This document shows positions 35,943-44,148 of a stretch of 64,000 nt of DNA, piece after piece. The stretch is from Amycolatopsis sp. NBC_01488 (lineage in GTDB: Bacteria; Actinomycetota; Actinomycetes; Mycobacteriales; Pseudonocardiaceae): contig NZ_CP109434.1 in the NCBI RefSeq assembly GCF_036227105.1, forward strand, positions 2,918,001 to 2,982,000. Reading direction: 5' to 3'. The translations under genes and the position numbers were made by a program. The notes under the pieces were generated by a model that saw only the letters and a list, made by a program, of their open reading frames with translations, did no database searches and was not told where the DNA came from. How positions within the stretch are numbered: the first letter of the stretch is position 1; every line of letters begins with the position of its first letter.

Positions 35943-38114
35943 GTGCGATCGGTACCCGGGGCCGGCCCGGGTAGGTCGTCGGGCGCCGAGGCGTCCACGA
36001 TCAACCGGGTCCGGCGGGTACTGGCGATCAAACCGTTCCGGCGCCTCTGGGGCGTCACGTACCTGTGCAGCGTGGCCGACTGGCTGAACATCCTCGCCCT
36101 CACCGGGCTGGCCACGAAGCTGACGAACAACTACTTCGCGCAGAACTTCGCCTTCGTCGGCGTCGTGCTGACCGGCCTCGCGCCGGGGCTGCTGTTCGCC
36201 CCGGTCGGCGGGCTGCTCGCGGACCGGTTCGACCGCCGCAAGGTCATGGTGGTCGCCGACCTGCTGCGCTGCGGGTTCCTGCTGTCCATCGCCTTCGTCA
36301 GCGCGCCGTGGTGGCTGCTGGTCGGCAACTTCCTGGTCGGCAGCGCGGCGAGCATGTGGATCCCCTCGAAAGAGGCGGCGGTCCCCAACCTGCTCCGCCG
36401 CCCGGACCAGGTCGAGACGGCCAACCAGCTCGGCATGGTGATGACCTACGGCCTCGCCGTCATCACCGCGGCCGGCGCGAACGCCATCCTCACCGGGGTC
36501 AACACCACCTTCCACCTGTTCTCCGGCGACAACGCGAGTCTCAGCATCGCGAAGCTGGTCGTCATCATCACCGGCCTGCTCTACCTGGCCAGCGCGATCA
36601 TCATCGCCACCCGCATCCCCGAGCTGTCGCTGCGCAACGTCCACGCGCTGCCGGAGCAGAAGGTCAAGGCGGCCGACGAAGAGAAGCTCGGCGTCGGCGC
36701 GATGATCGCCGACGGCTTCCGGTTCATCCGCAGCACGCCGCTCGTGCGCGGCCTGCTGGTGGGCGCGTTCGGCGCGTTCGCCGCCGGTGGCGCCGTGATC
36801 GGCTCGGCCAAGCCGTACTCCTCGAGCCTGCTGGCCGGTGACTCGGCGTTCAGCCTGCTCGTCCTGGCCGTCTTCCTCGGCCTGGCCTCCGGGATGGCGT
36901 TCGGGCCCAGGCTCTCCCGGCGGCTCCCGCACGATCGGCTGTTCGGCGTCTCCATCATCGCGGCCGGGCTCTCGCTCGCGCTGGTGGCCTTGTCGCCGCA
37001 CCTGTCGATCTCGCTCATCACCGTGGTCCTGGTCGGCTTCTGGGCCGGGACGGCGTTCCTCACCGGCGTCACGATCATCGGCTCGCGGGTCGAGGACGCG
37101 ATCCGCGGCCGGATCAACGCGATCTACCAGCTGATGATGAAGCTGGTGCTGTTCGGCACGACGGTCACCGTGCCGGTCCTGGTCGGCGTGGTGGCGCCGC
37201 ACACGATCAACGTCTGGGGCAGCCCGGTCACGATCGACGGCACCCGGCCGATCATGCTCGCCGGCGCCGCGATCGCGCTGGTCGCCGGCCTCTTCGCCTA
37301 CCGGCAGATGGACGACAAGCGCACCGAGCCGATCCTGTCGGACCTGCGCAACGCGCTGCGCCGCACGCCGCGGCGCGTCAACGGCTTCCTCATCGCCGTC
37401 GAGGGCACCACCGCGATCAACACCGCGATCCAGGCCGTCAACCTGGCCGACTGGATGCGGGGCGGCACCCGGCCGGTCGTGGTCGCCGCCGACCCGGCGC
37501 TCGACGACCAGCGGCTCACCGCGCTCGTCTCCGGCGCTTCGCTGACCGGCGCGCGGGCCCAGGCCCTGGCCGCCGCCGCGGTGCGGGCCGACATCGTCGA
37601 GCGCCACGTGCAGCCGGCGCTCGACGCCGGTTCGGTCGTGGTGATGGAGCGGTTCGTCGACTCGCCGCTGGCGCACCTCTCGGCCGTCGCCGGCCTGGAC
37701 AGCGACGAACTCGAAGGCCTCGCCGACTGGGCGACCGGGCGGCTGCGGCCGGACCTGACCGTCCTGCTGGACTCCGCCCCGCACGGCGCGCCGCGCGACC
37801 GGTCGACCACGATGAACGACCAGTGGCGCGTCCAGCACCTGCTCACCGAGATGGCCGCGGCCGACCCGGAACGCTACGTCGTGATCGACGCCGACGGCAC
37901 CGACACCGAGGTCGCCCGGCGCATCCGCACCGCGCTGCGCGCCGTGTTCGTCGGCCGTCTGTCCGCGCTGGCCCCGGCGGCCGACGCGCCGACCAACGAA
38001 GACCCGGCGACCACCGAAGGACCGACGACCGACCGGCCGTCGACCCTGCCGCTGGACATCGACGACCCGCTGCCCGCCGCGACCCCGGAAGAGCCTCGCG
38101 TGGAGGCGAAGTGA
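35943..38114 (+). CDS. MFS transporter/thymidylate kinase-like fusion
   Basis: 723 residues. Residues 20-455 form a 12-helix major facilitator with LFAPVGGLLADRFDRRKVMVV as the loop 2-3 motif. Residues 475-690 resemble thymidylate kinase: NGFLIAVEGTTAINTA stands where the P-loop normally reads EGxDGAGKST, and ERFVDSPLAHLSA where TMK has DRYxDSSxAYQ. The glycine-rich loop and its lysine are missing, so phosphate transfer is doubtful. Such fusions are known in actinobacteria with an intact kinase. A Pro/Thr/Asp-rich tail ends the protein. GTG start with a weak GCGAGGG site. It overlaps holB by GTGA. Confidence 0.88.
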   Translation: MRSVPGAGPGRSSGAEASTINRVRRVLAIKPFRRLWGVTYLCSVADWLNILALTGLATKLTNNYFAQNFAFVGVVLTGLAPGLLFAPVGGLLADRFDRRKVMVVADLLRCGFLLSIAFVSAPWWLLVGNFLVGSAASMWIPSKEAAVPNLLRRPDQVETANQLGMVMTYGLAVITAAGANAILTGVNTTFHLFSGDNASLSIAKLVVIITGLLYLASAIIIATRIPELSLRNVHALPEQKVKAADEEKLGVGAMIADGFRFIRSTPLVRGLLVGAFGAFAAGGAVIGSAKPYSSSLLAGDSAFSLLVLAVFLGLASGMAFGPRLSRRLPHDRLFGVSIIAAGLSLALVALSPHLSISLITVVLVGFWAGTAFLTGVTIIGSRVEDAIRGRINAIYQLMMKLVLFGTTVTVPVLVGVVAPHTINVWGSPVTIDGTRPIMLAGAAIALVAGLFAYRQMDDKRTEPILSDLRNALRRTPRRVNGFLIAVEGTTAINTAIQAVNLADWMRGGTRPVVVAADPALDDQRLTALVSGASLTGARAQALAAAAVRADIVERHVQPALDAGSVVVMERFVDSPLAHLSAVAGLDSDELEGLADWATGRLRPDLTVLLDSAPHGAPRDRSTTMNDQWRVQHLLTEMAAADPERYVVIDADGTDTEVARRIRTALRAVFVGRLSALAPAADAPTNEDPATTEGPTTDRPSTLPLDIDDPLPAATPEEPRVEAK

Positions 38115-39316
38115 CGACGACCGAACGCATCGGCGTCTGGAACCAGCTGGTCGGCCAGGGGCCCGCGGTCGAAACGCTGGCCTCGGCCGCGGCGGCCGCG
38201 GCGAAGATCGTCGCCGGCGAGCCCGCGCCGCCCGGCGCGATGACGCACGCGTGGCTGCTCACCGGGCCGCCCGGGTCCGGCCGGTCGGTGGCCGCGCGGA
38301 CGTTCGCCGCGGCCCTGCAGTGCAGCACCGGCACCGGCTGCGACGCCTGCCCTGGCTGCCACACGACGATGGCGGGCACCCACGCCGACGTCCGGCTCGT
38401 GGTGCCGGAAGGCCTGTCGATCTCGGTCGCCGAGATGCGCGCGCTGGTGCAGGCGGCCGCGCGCCGCCCGACCACCGGCCACTGGCAGGTCGTGATCATC
38501 GAAGACGCCGACAGGCTCACCGAAGGCGCGTCGAACGCGCTGCTGAAGGCCGTCGAGGAGCCGCCGGAGCGCACGGTCTTCCTGCTCTGCGCGCCGTCGG
38601 ACCACCCCGAGGACGTTTCGGTGACGATCCGCTCGCGCTGCCGCCTGGTGACACTGCGGACGCCGCCGCCGGAGGCGATCGCGGACGTCCTGATGCGCCG
38701 TGACCACGTCGATCCGGAGCGCGCACAGTGGGCGGCGTCGGTGTGCGGCGGCCACGTCGGCCGCGCGCGCCGCCTCGCCACCGACGAGGCCGCGCGCCAG
38801 CGGCGGGCGACCGTGCTGCGGATCCCGCTCGGACTGCGCCGGCCCGGTGACGTCTTCACCTGCGCCGACCAGCTGATCAGCGCGGCGGAGGCCGACGCGG
38901 GCGAGGCGAGTAAGGGCCGCGACGAGGACGAGCGCAACGAGCTGCGGACGGCGATGGGCGGCGACGGCATCGGCAAGGGCGTCGCCGGCGCGAAGCGGGC
39001 CGCCGAAGCGGCGGTCAAGCAGCTCGAGAAGAAGCAGAAGTCCCGCGCGACGCGCACCCAGCGCGACACGCTCGACCTGTCCCTGATCGACCTGGCCGGC
39101 TTCTACCGCGACGTCCTGGTGACGACCACCCGCTCCGGCGCGACGCTCAACCACCCCGACCACGCTGACCAGATCCGTGAGGCAGCGCAGGCGTGGACGC
39201 CGGAATCGACGCTTCGCCGCCTCGAGGCCGTGCTGGAATGCCGCGAGGCCATCGACCTGAACGTGAAGCCCCGCATTGCCGTCGAGGCGATGGTCACGAC
39301 GCTCCGCCAAGGCTGA
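38111..39316 (+). CDS. holB: DNA polymerase III subunit delta prime
   Basis: 401-residue clamp-loader subunit. The Walker A position reads GPPGSGRSVAART, with Arg in place of Lys, as is usual for non-hydrolysing delta prime. Four cysteines in CSTGTGCDACPGC form the zinc site, IIEDADRLTEGASNALLKAVEEPPE is the Walker B/sensor region, and SRC in RSRCRLVTL is the arginine-finger motif. GTG start with GGAGG 5 bases upstream, overlapping the MFS-kinase stop (GTGA). Corresponds to Rv3644c. Confidence 0.95.
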   Translation: MTTTERIGVWNQLVGQGPAVETLASAAAAAAKIVAGEPAPPGAMTHAWLLTGPPGSGRSVAARTFAAALQCSTGTGCDACPGCHTTMAGTHADVRLVVPEGLSISVAEMRALVQAAARRPTTGHWQVVIIEDADRLTEGASNALLKAVEEPPERTVFLLCAPSDHPEDVSVTIRSRCRLVTLRTPPPEAIADVLMRRDHVDPERAQWAASVCGGHVGRARRLATDEAARQRRATVLRIPLGLRRPGDVFTCADQLISAAEADAGEASKGRDEDERNELRTAMGGDGIGKGVAGAKRAAEAAVKQLEKKQKSRATRTQRDTLDLSLIDLAGFYRDVLVTTTRSGATLNHPDHADQIREAAQAWTPESTLRRLEAVLECREAIDLNVKPRIAVEAMVTTLRQG

Positions 39317-39322
39317 CGCACA

Positions 39323-39359
39323 AAGAACCCGCCAGGAGCGTGGCTCCTGGCGGGTTCTT
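39323..39359. terminator. Bidirectional terminator holB/surface protein
   Basis: Perfect 17-bp hairpin starting AAGAACCCGCC and ending GGCGGGTTCTT with a 3-base loop, between convergent genes; A/T-rich outer arms serve both strands. Confidence 0.9.
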
Positions 39360-39381
39360 CACTGCCCCCGGGGCGTCCGGT

Positions 39382-41040
39382 TCACTTGCGCGGACGCGGT
39401 GACGGCTTGAACGGCTTCGGCTCGACCGCCACGGCCAGCGGACGGCGTCGCGTGCCCGGCATCGCGGCCACCATCACCACGCCCAGCAGCAGCATCGCCG
39501 TGCCCGACCAGAACAGCGGCACCGTGTCGTACGCGCCGCCGGTGTAGGCGAGGTTCTTCACCGGCCCCTTCGGCGCCTGGCCGCCCGCGGGCGGCGTCAA
39601 CGTCGACCCGCAGATCACGCCGCCGGTCGGCGCGTAGGCCCGTGCGACCTGCTCGCCGAGCGACAGCTGGGCCAGCGACGACGGCAGGTTCTTCGCCTGG
39701 TCGGCGGGCAGCAGGCTCTTCAGCTTGGTCGTCGGCAGCAGCTGCAGGTCGAACAGCCGCGCCGACGCACCCAGCTGGAAGCCCTTGAACGGCGTGGTCA
39801 TCTGCGCCGACTTCTGGTCCAGCCCGGCGATGCTCAGCCGCAGGACCCCGAGGTCCAGCACGGTCCCCGTGGTGTTGCTGACCTGCTGGATGCCCTTGGT
39901 CAGCGTCGAAACCAGGCCGCCGACCACCGGGATGTCGTTGAGCTGCCCGAACTGGTCGCTCAGCCCGGTCAGCGGCAGCCCGATCGGGATGTCCTTCGTC
40001 GGGTGCGCCGCATCCAGCGTGTACAGCGTCTTGCCGGCCGCCTCGATGGTCAGCACCGGCGCGGTGTACTCCACTTTGGACGTCTTCGCGTCGCCGGTGG
40101 AGGTCACCTTCAGCGTCGGCTGGCTGGCGACCTTGATGCTCAGCGCCAGCGGCGTCCCCTTGAGGATCTCGATGTCCGCGGCCTGCAACGTCGACGTCGA
40201 CTGCACGGCCTTGTTCTTCGAGCCCGCGACGTCGACCAGCTTCACCTGCGAACGCGACGACAGCGTGTTCGGCAGGCTCAGCAGCGAGCCGGTGCCGTCC
40301 GCCGCGGTCTGGCCGCCGCCCTGCAACAGCCCACCCAGGCTCTGCAGGCCCTTGGTCAGGTCGAAGCCCTTCGCGAGCGTGCTCGGGTCCAGCGCGAGCT
40401 TGTCGAGGCCGAGGTTCGGCATCGACGGGATGACGTTCAGCAGCGACAGGCTCGCCACCGACGTGCTCGCGTCCGCGATCGTGTCGACGCACGGGCCCAG
40501 CGTCGGGCTCCACCGCGCGTGCGCGCTCCCGTTGAGCAGCCCCACGTTCAGCAGCGGGTTCGACGGCGCGTTCAACCCGCCGCTGATCGGCTGCGGGTTG
40601 TCCGGCAACGCCGTCTGCACGACGCTGCCCGGCGTCTGCGGCGCGTTCCCGCCCACCGACAACCCGAACGGCGACGCCTGCGCGATCGCCTTCTCGTAGC
40701 TCAGGTAGGCGTCGGAGTTCGCCGACGCGCTCGACAGGCCCATCCCGGCCTCGAGCGCCGACTGCTTCGGCAGCGTGTCCCCGAACCCGGGCAGGATCGT
40801 GCTCGTCGGCACGGCGTTGGGCAGCAACCGGATGATGCCGAGCGCGGTCCCCGCATCCCCGACGGCCTGCCCCAGCGGCTGCGGCCCGATCGGCGCCGAG
40901 ATCGGCGCCTGCCCCGGATTCGCCGGCTGCGGGATCGGCGTCGTCGGATAGGTCGGGTCCGCGTTCGCCGGCGCCGCGCTGAACAGGAGCAACGCCGCAG
41001 CCGCCGGCAGGGCCACCGAACGGGGCAGTCTTCGCCGCAT
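39382..41040 (-). CDS. Exported surface protein with LAYTG sortase motif
   Basis: 552 residues. A signal peptide (RRRLPRSVALPAAAALLLFSAAPANA) starts the protein and a sorting signal ends it: LAYTG at about 497, a hydrophobic helix (FWSGTAMLLLGVVMVAAM), then TRRRP. LAxTG is the recognition motif of class E sortases, so it should be anchored to the cell wall. The body is a repeat-poor, Ser/Thr/Gly-rich beta-type region (for example ADIEILKGTPLALSIKVASQPTLKV) of no known catalytic family. ATG 41040 with GGAGG upstream is preferred. No sortase gene is in the window. Confidence 0.85.
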   Translation of the reverse strand: MRRRLPRSVALPAAAALLLFSAAPANADPTYPTTPIPQPANPGQAPISAPIGPQPLGQAVGDAGTALGIIRLLPNAVPTSTILPGFGDTLPKQSALEAGMGLSSASANSDAYLSYEKAIAQASPFGLSVGGNAPQTPGSVVQTALPDNPQPISGGLNAPSNPLLNVGLLNGSAHARWSPTLGPCVDTIADASTSVASLSLLNVIPSMPNLGLDKLALDPSTLAKGFDLTKGLQSLGGLLQGGGQTAADGTGSLLSLPNTLSSRSQVKLVDVAGSKNKAVQSTSTLQAADIEILKGTPLALSIKVASQPTLKVTSTGDAKTSKVEYTAPVLTIEAAGKTLYTLDAAHPTKDIPIGLPLTGLSDQFGQLNDIPVVGGLVSTLTKGIQQVSNTTGTVLDLGVLRLSIAGLDQKSAQMTTPFKGFQLGASARLFDLQLLPTTKLKSLLPADQAKNLPSSLAQLSLGEQVARAYAPTGGVICGSTLTPPAGGQAPKGPVKNLAYTGGAYDTVPLFWSGTAMLLLGVVMVAAMPGTRRRPLAVAVEPKPFKPSPRPRK

Positions 41041-41173
41041 GTGCCAGAGCCTCCAGATAGGTCGACCGGGAGTTGAGACCGACGTCATAGGGCCCTAACG
41101 ACGGTCCCCCCGGAAAGTGACGCCGACAGCCTCCGCTACACTTGCCGACGTCGCCAGCGCGAGCCGGAGACAT

Positions 41174-41247
41174 GCCGCCTTAGCTCAGTCGGCCAGAGCG
41201 ATTCACTCGTAATGAATAGGTCGGGGGTTCGATTCCCCCAGGCGGCT
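41174..41247 (+). tRNA. tRNA-Thr (CGT)
   Basis: Cloverleaf complete: acceptor GCCGCCT/AGGCGGC, D-arm TAGCTCAGTCGG, anticodon loop CTCGTAA (anticodon CGT), variable loop TAGGTC, and T-arm GGGGGTTCGATTCCCCC. The 3' CCA is not encoded. Confidence 0.97.
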
Positions 41248-41260
41248 CAGCCAATGCATT

Positions 41261-41292
41261 GCCCCTGCCCCTTGAGGGCAGGGGCCTTTTTT
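41261..41292 (+). terminator. tRNA-Thr terminator
   Basis: 10-bp hairpin GCCCCTGCCC/GGGCAGGGGC followed by CTTTTTT, the best rho-independent terminator of the window. Confidence 0.95.
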
Positions 41293-41419
41293 GGCTTCGC
41301 GTATCTTGCGGGGCTCCGCCCCGCACCCCGCCCGGTGGGCTCCGCCCCCGGCCCCCCGCCGTGGTTGCCTTGCGTTGTCTGGTTCCGATTTTGTTTTCGG
41401 GAACCACCCGTAAGGGTCA

Positions 41420-41449
41420 AAGGCCCCCGGCTTGGGGGCCGGGGGCCTT
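41420..41449 (-). terminator. Terminator of the GreA-like gene
   Basis: 12-bp hairpin AAGGCCCCCGGC/GCCGGGGGCCTT just beyond the stop of the leftward gene. Confidence 0.75.
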
Positions 41450-41463
41450 CGTGGGGCTTGGGG

Positions 41464-41919
41464 TTACTTCGGGGCCGTCAGCTTGACCACCGTGGCCTTT
41501 GCGTCGCCTCGGGGGGTTCGGTAGGTGATCTCGTCGCCCGCCTTTGCTCCTACCAAGGCCAGGCCCAGGGGGCTGTCGGACGTGATCGCGTCCGCGTCCT
41601 CGCCGGGGACTGTCACCACCTGGAACGTCTCTTCGTCGCCGTCCGAGAAGCGGAGGGTGACCGTTGTGCCGTCGGGGAGCTGGGAGTTGCCGTAGCCGCC
41701 GTGCTCCATCTTCGCGGCCAGGTCCGCGATCTGGCGGTCGAGGCGGGCCGCCGCCTCCGCGCGGTCGATCACGTCCGCCTGGTCCGCCGCGTCCCCCGTG
41801 CGCTCCTGCTCGCCGGGCTGCGGCGCGAGCGCTGCCCGTTGCGCGCGCAAGTTCGCGATTTCCTTCTCCAGCTGGCTGCGCGCGGCCGAGCTGAGCCCCT
41901 TGTCCCCTGAGATCACCAT
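41464..41919 (-). CDS. GreA/GreB-family elongation factor
   Basis: 151 residues. The N-terminal helical hairpin (about 8-72, with ADQADVIDRAEAAARLDRQIADL) and the C-terminal FKBP-like domain (about 78-150, GTTVTLRFSDGDEETFQVV and SPLGLALVGAKAGDEITYR) match the GreA fold. The SPLGxALxGxxxGDxV motif is the family signature. GreA proteins rescue backtracked RNA polymerase. Since it is shorter and divergent, it may be the second Gre-like factor of this genome rather than the main one. An in-frame ATG three codons upstream is an alternative start. Confidence 0.88.
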   Translation of the reverse strand: MVISGDKGLSSAARSQLEKEIANLRAQRAALAPQPGEQERTGDAADQADVIDRAEAAARLDRQIADLAAKMEHGGYGNSQLPDGTTVTLRFSDGDEETFQVVTVPGEDADAITSDSPLGLALVGAKAGDEITYRTPRGDAKATVVKLTAPK

Positions 41920-42042
41920 GCCGCGCATTGTCCGCCGCGCGGACCGGGGTGGCCAATCCGGTTTTTCACCCGGCAGCCACCTGTAGGACGTCTGCCCTAG
42001 ACTTCGGGGCTGCCGTCCAGGAAGAAGGTAACGAGAATCACC

Positions 42043-42633
42043 GTGAGCGCAGTCCCCGGTCGCAGCGAGCGGCTCTCTCCGAACCAGCTGGCCAAGCAGG
42101 AACAGATCGTCGAAGCCGCGCGAGTCGTCCTCGCGCGCGACGGCCTCGCCGGGTGCACCGTGCGGGCCATCGCCGACGCCGGGCCGCTCACCAAGAGCGC
42201 GATCCACTACTACTTCGCCGACATCGACGTCCTCATCGACCGCGCCATGGCCGCGCACATCACCGCCTTCGCCGCGGGTCTGCGCGAGGTCGCCGCGAAG
42301 CACGACGAGCCCCGCGCGCGGCTCTTCGCCGTCCTCGAGGAGTACCTGAGCGTCTTCGCCGCCAACCCGAACGCGGCGTTCCTCTGGTTCGAGTACTGGA
42401 TCGCGGCCGGGCGCGCGCAGCACCCGCAGGCCATCGACGCCATGCTGACTTCGCTCACCGAGCTGCTGGCCGAGCTCCTCGCCCCGCTCGACGTCGACGA
42501 CCCGCGCGCGCGGGCCCGCGCGCTGCTGTCGTACCTGCTGGGCACGGTCGTCCAGCAGCGAGTGCGCCCGCGGCCGTTCGCCACGCTGCGCGCCGACATC
42601 GAGGCGCTCTGCTTCGCCGACTACGCGGTTTAG
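42043..42633 (+). CDS. TetR family transcriptional regulator
   Basis: 196 residues. The TetR helix-turn-helix spans about 19-65 (AKQEQIVEAARVVLARDG, VRAIADAGPLTKSAIHYYFADIDVLI). The C-terminal ligand domain ends with LLSYLLGTVVQQRVRPRPF. GTG start. It is 9 bases before the carbonic-anhydrase-like gene and may control the group 42043-44035. Confidence 0.92.
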   Translation: MSAVPGRSERLSPNQLAKQEQIVEAARVVLARDGLAGCTVRAIADAGPLTKSAIHYYFADIDVLIDRAMAAHITAFAAGLREVAAKHDEPRARLFAVLEEYLSVFAANPNAAFLWFEYWIAAGRAQHPQAIDAMLTSLTELLAELLAPLDVDDPRARARALLSYLLGTVVQQRVRPRPFATLRADIEALCFADYAV

Positions 42634-42642
42634 GGTCTGGGC

Positions 42643-43173
42643 ATGCCTCTGTTCTCGTTCGAAGGGCTCAGCCCGCAGGTCCACCCGGACGCCTTCATCG
42701 CGCCCACCGCCACGCTCATCGGCGACGTCGTCGTCGAGAAGGACGCCTCGGTCTGGTACGGCGCCGTGCTGCGCGCCGACTTCGGCAAGATCGTCGTCCG
42801 GGAGGGCGCGAACATCCAGGACAACTCGGTCGTGCACGTCAACGTCGGCAAGGTGTGCGAGATCGGCAAGAACGTCACCGTCGGCCACCAGTGCCTGGTG
42901 CACGACTGCACGGTCGGCGAACAGGCGCTGATCGGGAACGGCTCGACCGTCCTGGACGACGCGAAGATCGGCGCGCGGACGCTGGTCGCGGCCGGCGCCA
43001 CCGTCACGCCGGGTACCGACGTGCCGTCCGAGGTGGTCGCGATGGGCAGCCCGGCGAAGAAGTTCGTCCCGCTGACCGACTCCGCGCGCCTGTGGGTCGA
43101 GCACAACGCGGCCGTCTATCAGGACCTGGCGAAGCGGCACATGGCCGGCGTCGAGCCACTGGATCGAGGTTGA
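42643..43173 (+). CDS. Gamma-type carbonic anhydrase family protein
   Basis: 176-residue left-handed beta-helix protein with hexapeptide repeats (for example IGDVVVEKDASVWYGAVLRAD, then IGKNVTVGHQCLVHDCTVG). The metal-binding histidines are present: one in NSVVHVN and two in VGHQCLVH. A C-terminal helix (LWVEHNAAVYQDLAKRHMAG) packs on the trimer, as in the YrdA/Cam group. Carbonic anhydrase activity is possible but unproven in most such homologues. ATG nine bases after the TetR gene. Confidence 0.9.
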   Translation: MPLFSFEGLSPQVHPDAFIAPTATLIGDVVVEKDASVWYGAVLRADFGKIVVREGANIQDNSVVHVNVGKVCEIGKNVTVGHQCLVHDCTVGEQALIGNGSTVLDDAKIGARTLVAAGATVTPGTDVPSEVVAMGSPAKKFVPLTDSARLWVEHNAAVYQDLAKRHMAGVEPLDRG

Positions 43174-43206
43174 CCCTCCAGTAACTGGAGACTCTAGCTT
43201 CGGGGC

Positions 43207-43629
43207 ATGGCTCCGAAAAAACTCACCCACCAGGTCACCCTCGAACTCAGCGCGGGCAACGCCCCGGTCGTCGACCTCGGCAAGATGCTGGGACAGACCG
43301 GCGTCAACCTCGTCGAGATCAAGAAGGCCTACGACGCGGCGACGGCGGCCCAGCGCGGCGACGTCGTGCCGGTGGTCGTCTCGGTGTTCGAGGACCGCTC
43401 GTTCGCGCTGCGGCTCAAGACGCCGCCGACGGCGTTCCTCATCAAGAAGGCGTTGGGGGACAAAGGTTCGTCGCGGCCCGGGCACGAGGTCGCCGGCAAA
43501 ATCACGAAGGACCAGCTGCGCGAGATCGCCGAGCGCAAGCTGCCGGACCTGAACACCTCCGACGTCGAGATGGCGATGCGCACGATCGCGGGCACCGCCC
43601 GGTCCATGGGCGTCGTGGTCGTCGACTGA
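43207..43629 (+). CDS. uL11 ribosomal protein paralogue
   Basis: 140-residue relative of ribosomal protein L11. NLVEIKKAYDAATAAQRGDVVPVVVSVFEDRSFALRLKTPP follows L11 closely, and the C-terminal rRNA-binding domain (ITKDQLREIAERKLPDLNTSDVEMAMRTIAGTARSMGVVV) is complete. The N-terminus differs: the usual AGxAxPxPPVGPALGQxGxN reads AGNAPVVDLGKMLGQTGVN, losing the proline-rich hinge. The true rplK belongs to the nusG-rplK-rplA operon, so this is a second copy. A thiostrepton-type target change is one possible role. It is followed after one base by the CGNR gene. Confidence 0.9.
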   Translation: MAPKKLTHQVTLELSAGNAPVVDLGKMLGQTGVNLVEIKKAYDAATAAQRGDVVPVVVSVFEDRSFALRLKTPPTAFLIKKALGDKGSSRPGHEVAGKITKDQLREIAERKLPDLNTSDVEMAMRTIAGTARSMGVVVVD

Positions 43630-43630
43630 C

Positions 43631-44035
43631 GTGCGCAAGCACGCCGTCGTCCCGCCGTTCCGCGCGCTGGACCCCGAGCTCGGGGTGGCGGAACGGTTGC
43701 TGCGCAAGGGAAACCCGCAGCTGTGCGGGATCGCCGCGCAGCTGCCCGACGAACCCGCGGCCGCGCGCCGCCTCAACGCCGTGCTGGCGGAGGCCGGGGC
43801 GCGGCCGCGGCTCGTCGACACGGGCGTGGCGTGGCGGATCGTCTACGTGACGCCGCGGCCCGGCGCGAGTGAGCTCGCCGCGGCCGCCGCGGGGCTGGCC
43901 GAACTGGTGACCGTCGGCGGCTGGCGGCGCGTCAAGCGCTGCGCGGCCTGCGCCCGGCCGTTCTGCGACCGGACGTCCGGCTGCACCCGCAAGTGGTGTG
44001 CCGAACACCGTCGAGCCTCGAGCGCGGTGGACTAG
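43631..44035 (+). CDS. CGNR zinc-finger protein
   Basis: 134 residues ending in a CGNR-type finger, RRVKRCAACARPFCDRTSGCTRKWCAEHRR, in which four or five cysteines can bind zinc. The N-terminal part (RALDPELGVAERLLRKGNPQL) resembles the helical regulatory domain of this putative DNA-binding family. GTG start, one base after the L11-like gene, so the two are an operon. The zinc finger suggests a regulator. Confidence 0.88.
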   Translation: MRKHAVVPPFRALDPELGVAERLLRKGNPQLCGIAAQLPDEPAAARRLNAVLAEAGARPRLVDTGVAWRIVYVTPRPGASELAAAAAGLAELVTVGGWRRVKRCAACARPFCDRTSGCTRKWCAEHRRASSAVD

Positions 44036-44038
44036 GCT

Positions 44039-44128
44039 TCGACGCGCAGCAGCGACTGGCGCCATCGAGGTGGAGCACCACCGGGAAGCGACCGACGAGG
44101 CCGGCACCGCGCGCCTGGGTGAAGGCCA
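44039..44128 (+). promoter_or_regulatory. ZTP (pfl) riboswitch upstream of glyA
   Basis: The conserved pfl blocks appear in order: GCGACTGGCG (44052-44061), then CACCGGGAAGCGACC (about 44079-44093), and the pseudoknot-forming CGCCTGGGT (44112-44120). This class binds ZTP/ZMP and turns on one-carbon and purine genes when 10-formyl-THF is short; glyA is a common target in actinobacteria. A -10 TAGGCT (44033-44038) overlaps the CGNR stop. No terminator hairpin follows, so control may be translational. Confidence 0.87.
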
Positions 44129-44148
44129 CTCCAGAGCCGGAGTACGCC

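Noticed and set aside
41174..41460. Integration site at tRNA-Thr
   Set aside because: The tRNA 3' end is not repeated downstream and no integrase or foreign gene follows; the next gene is a housekeeping GreA-like factor.
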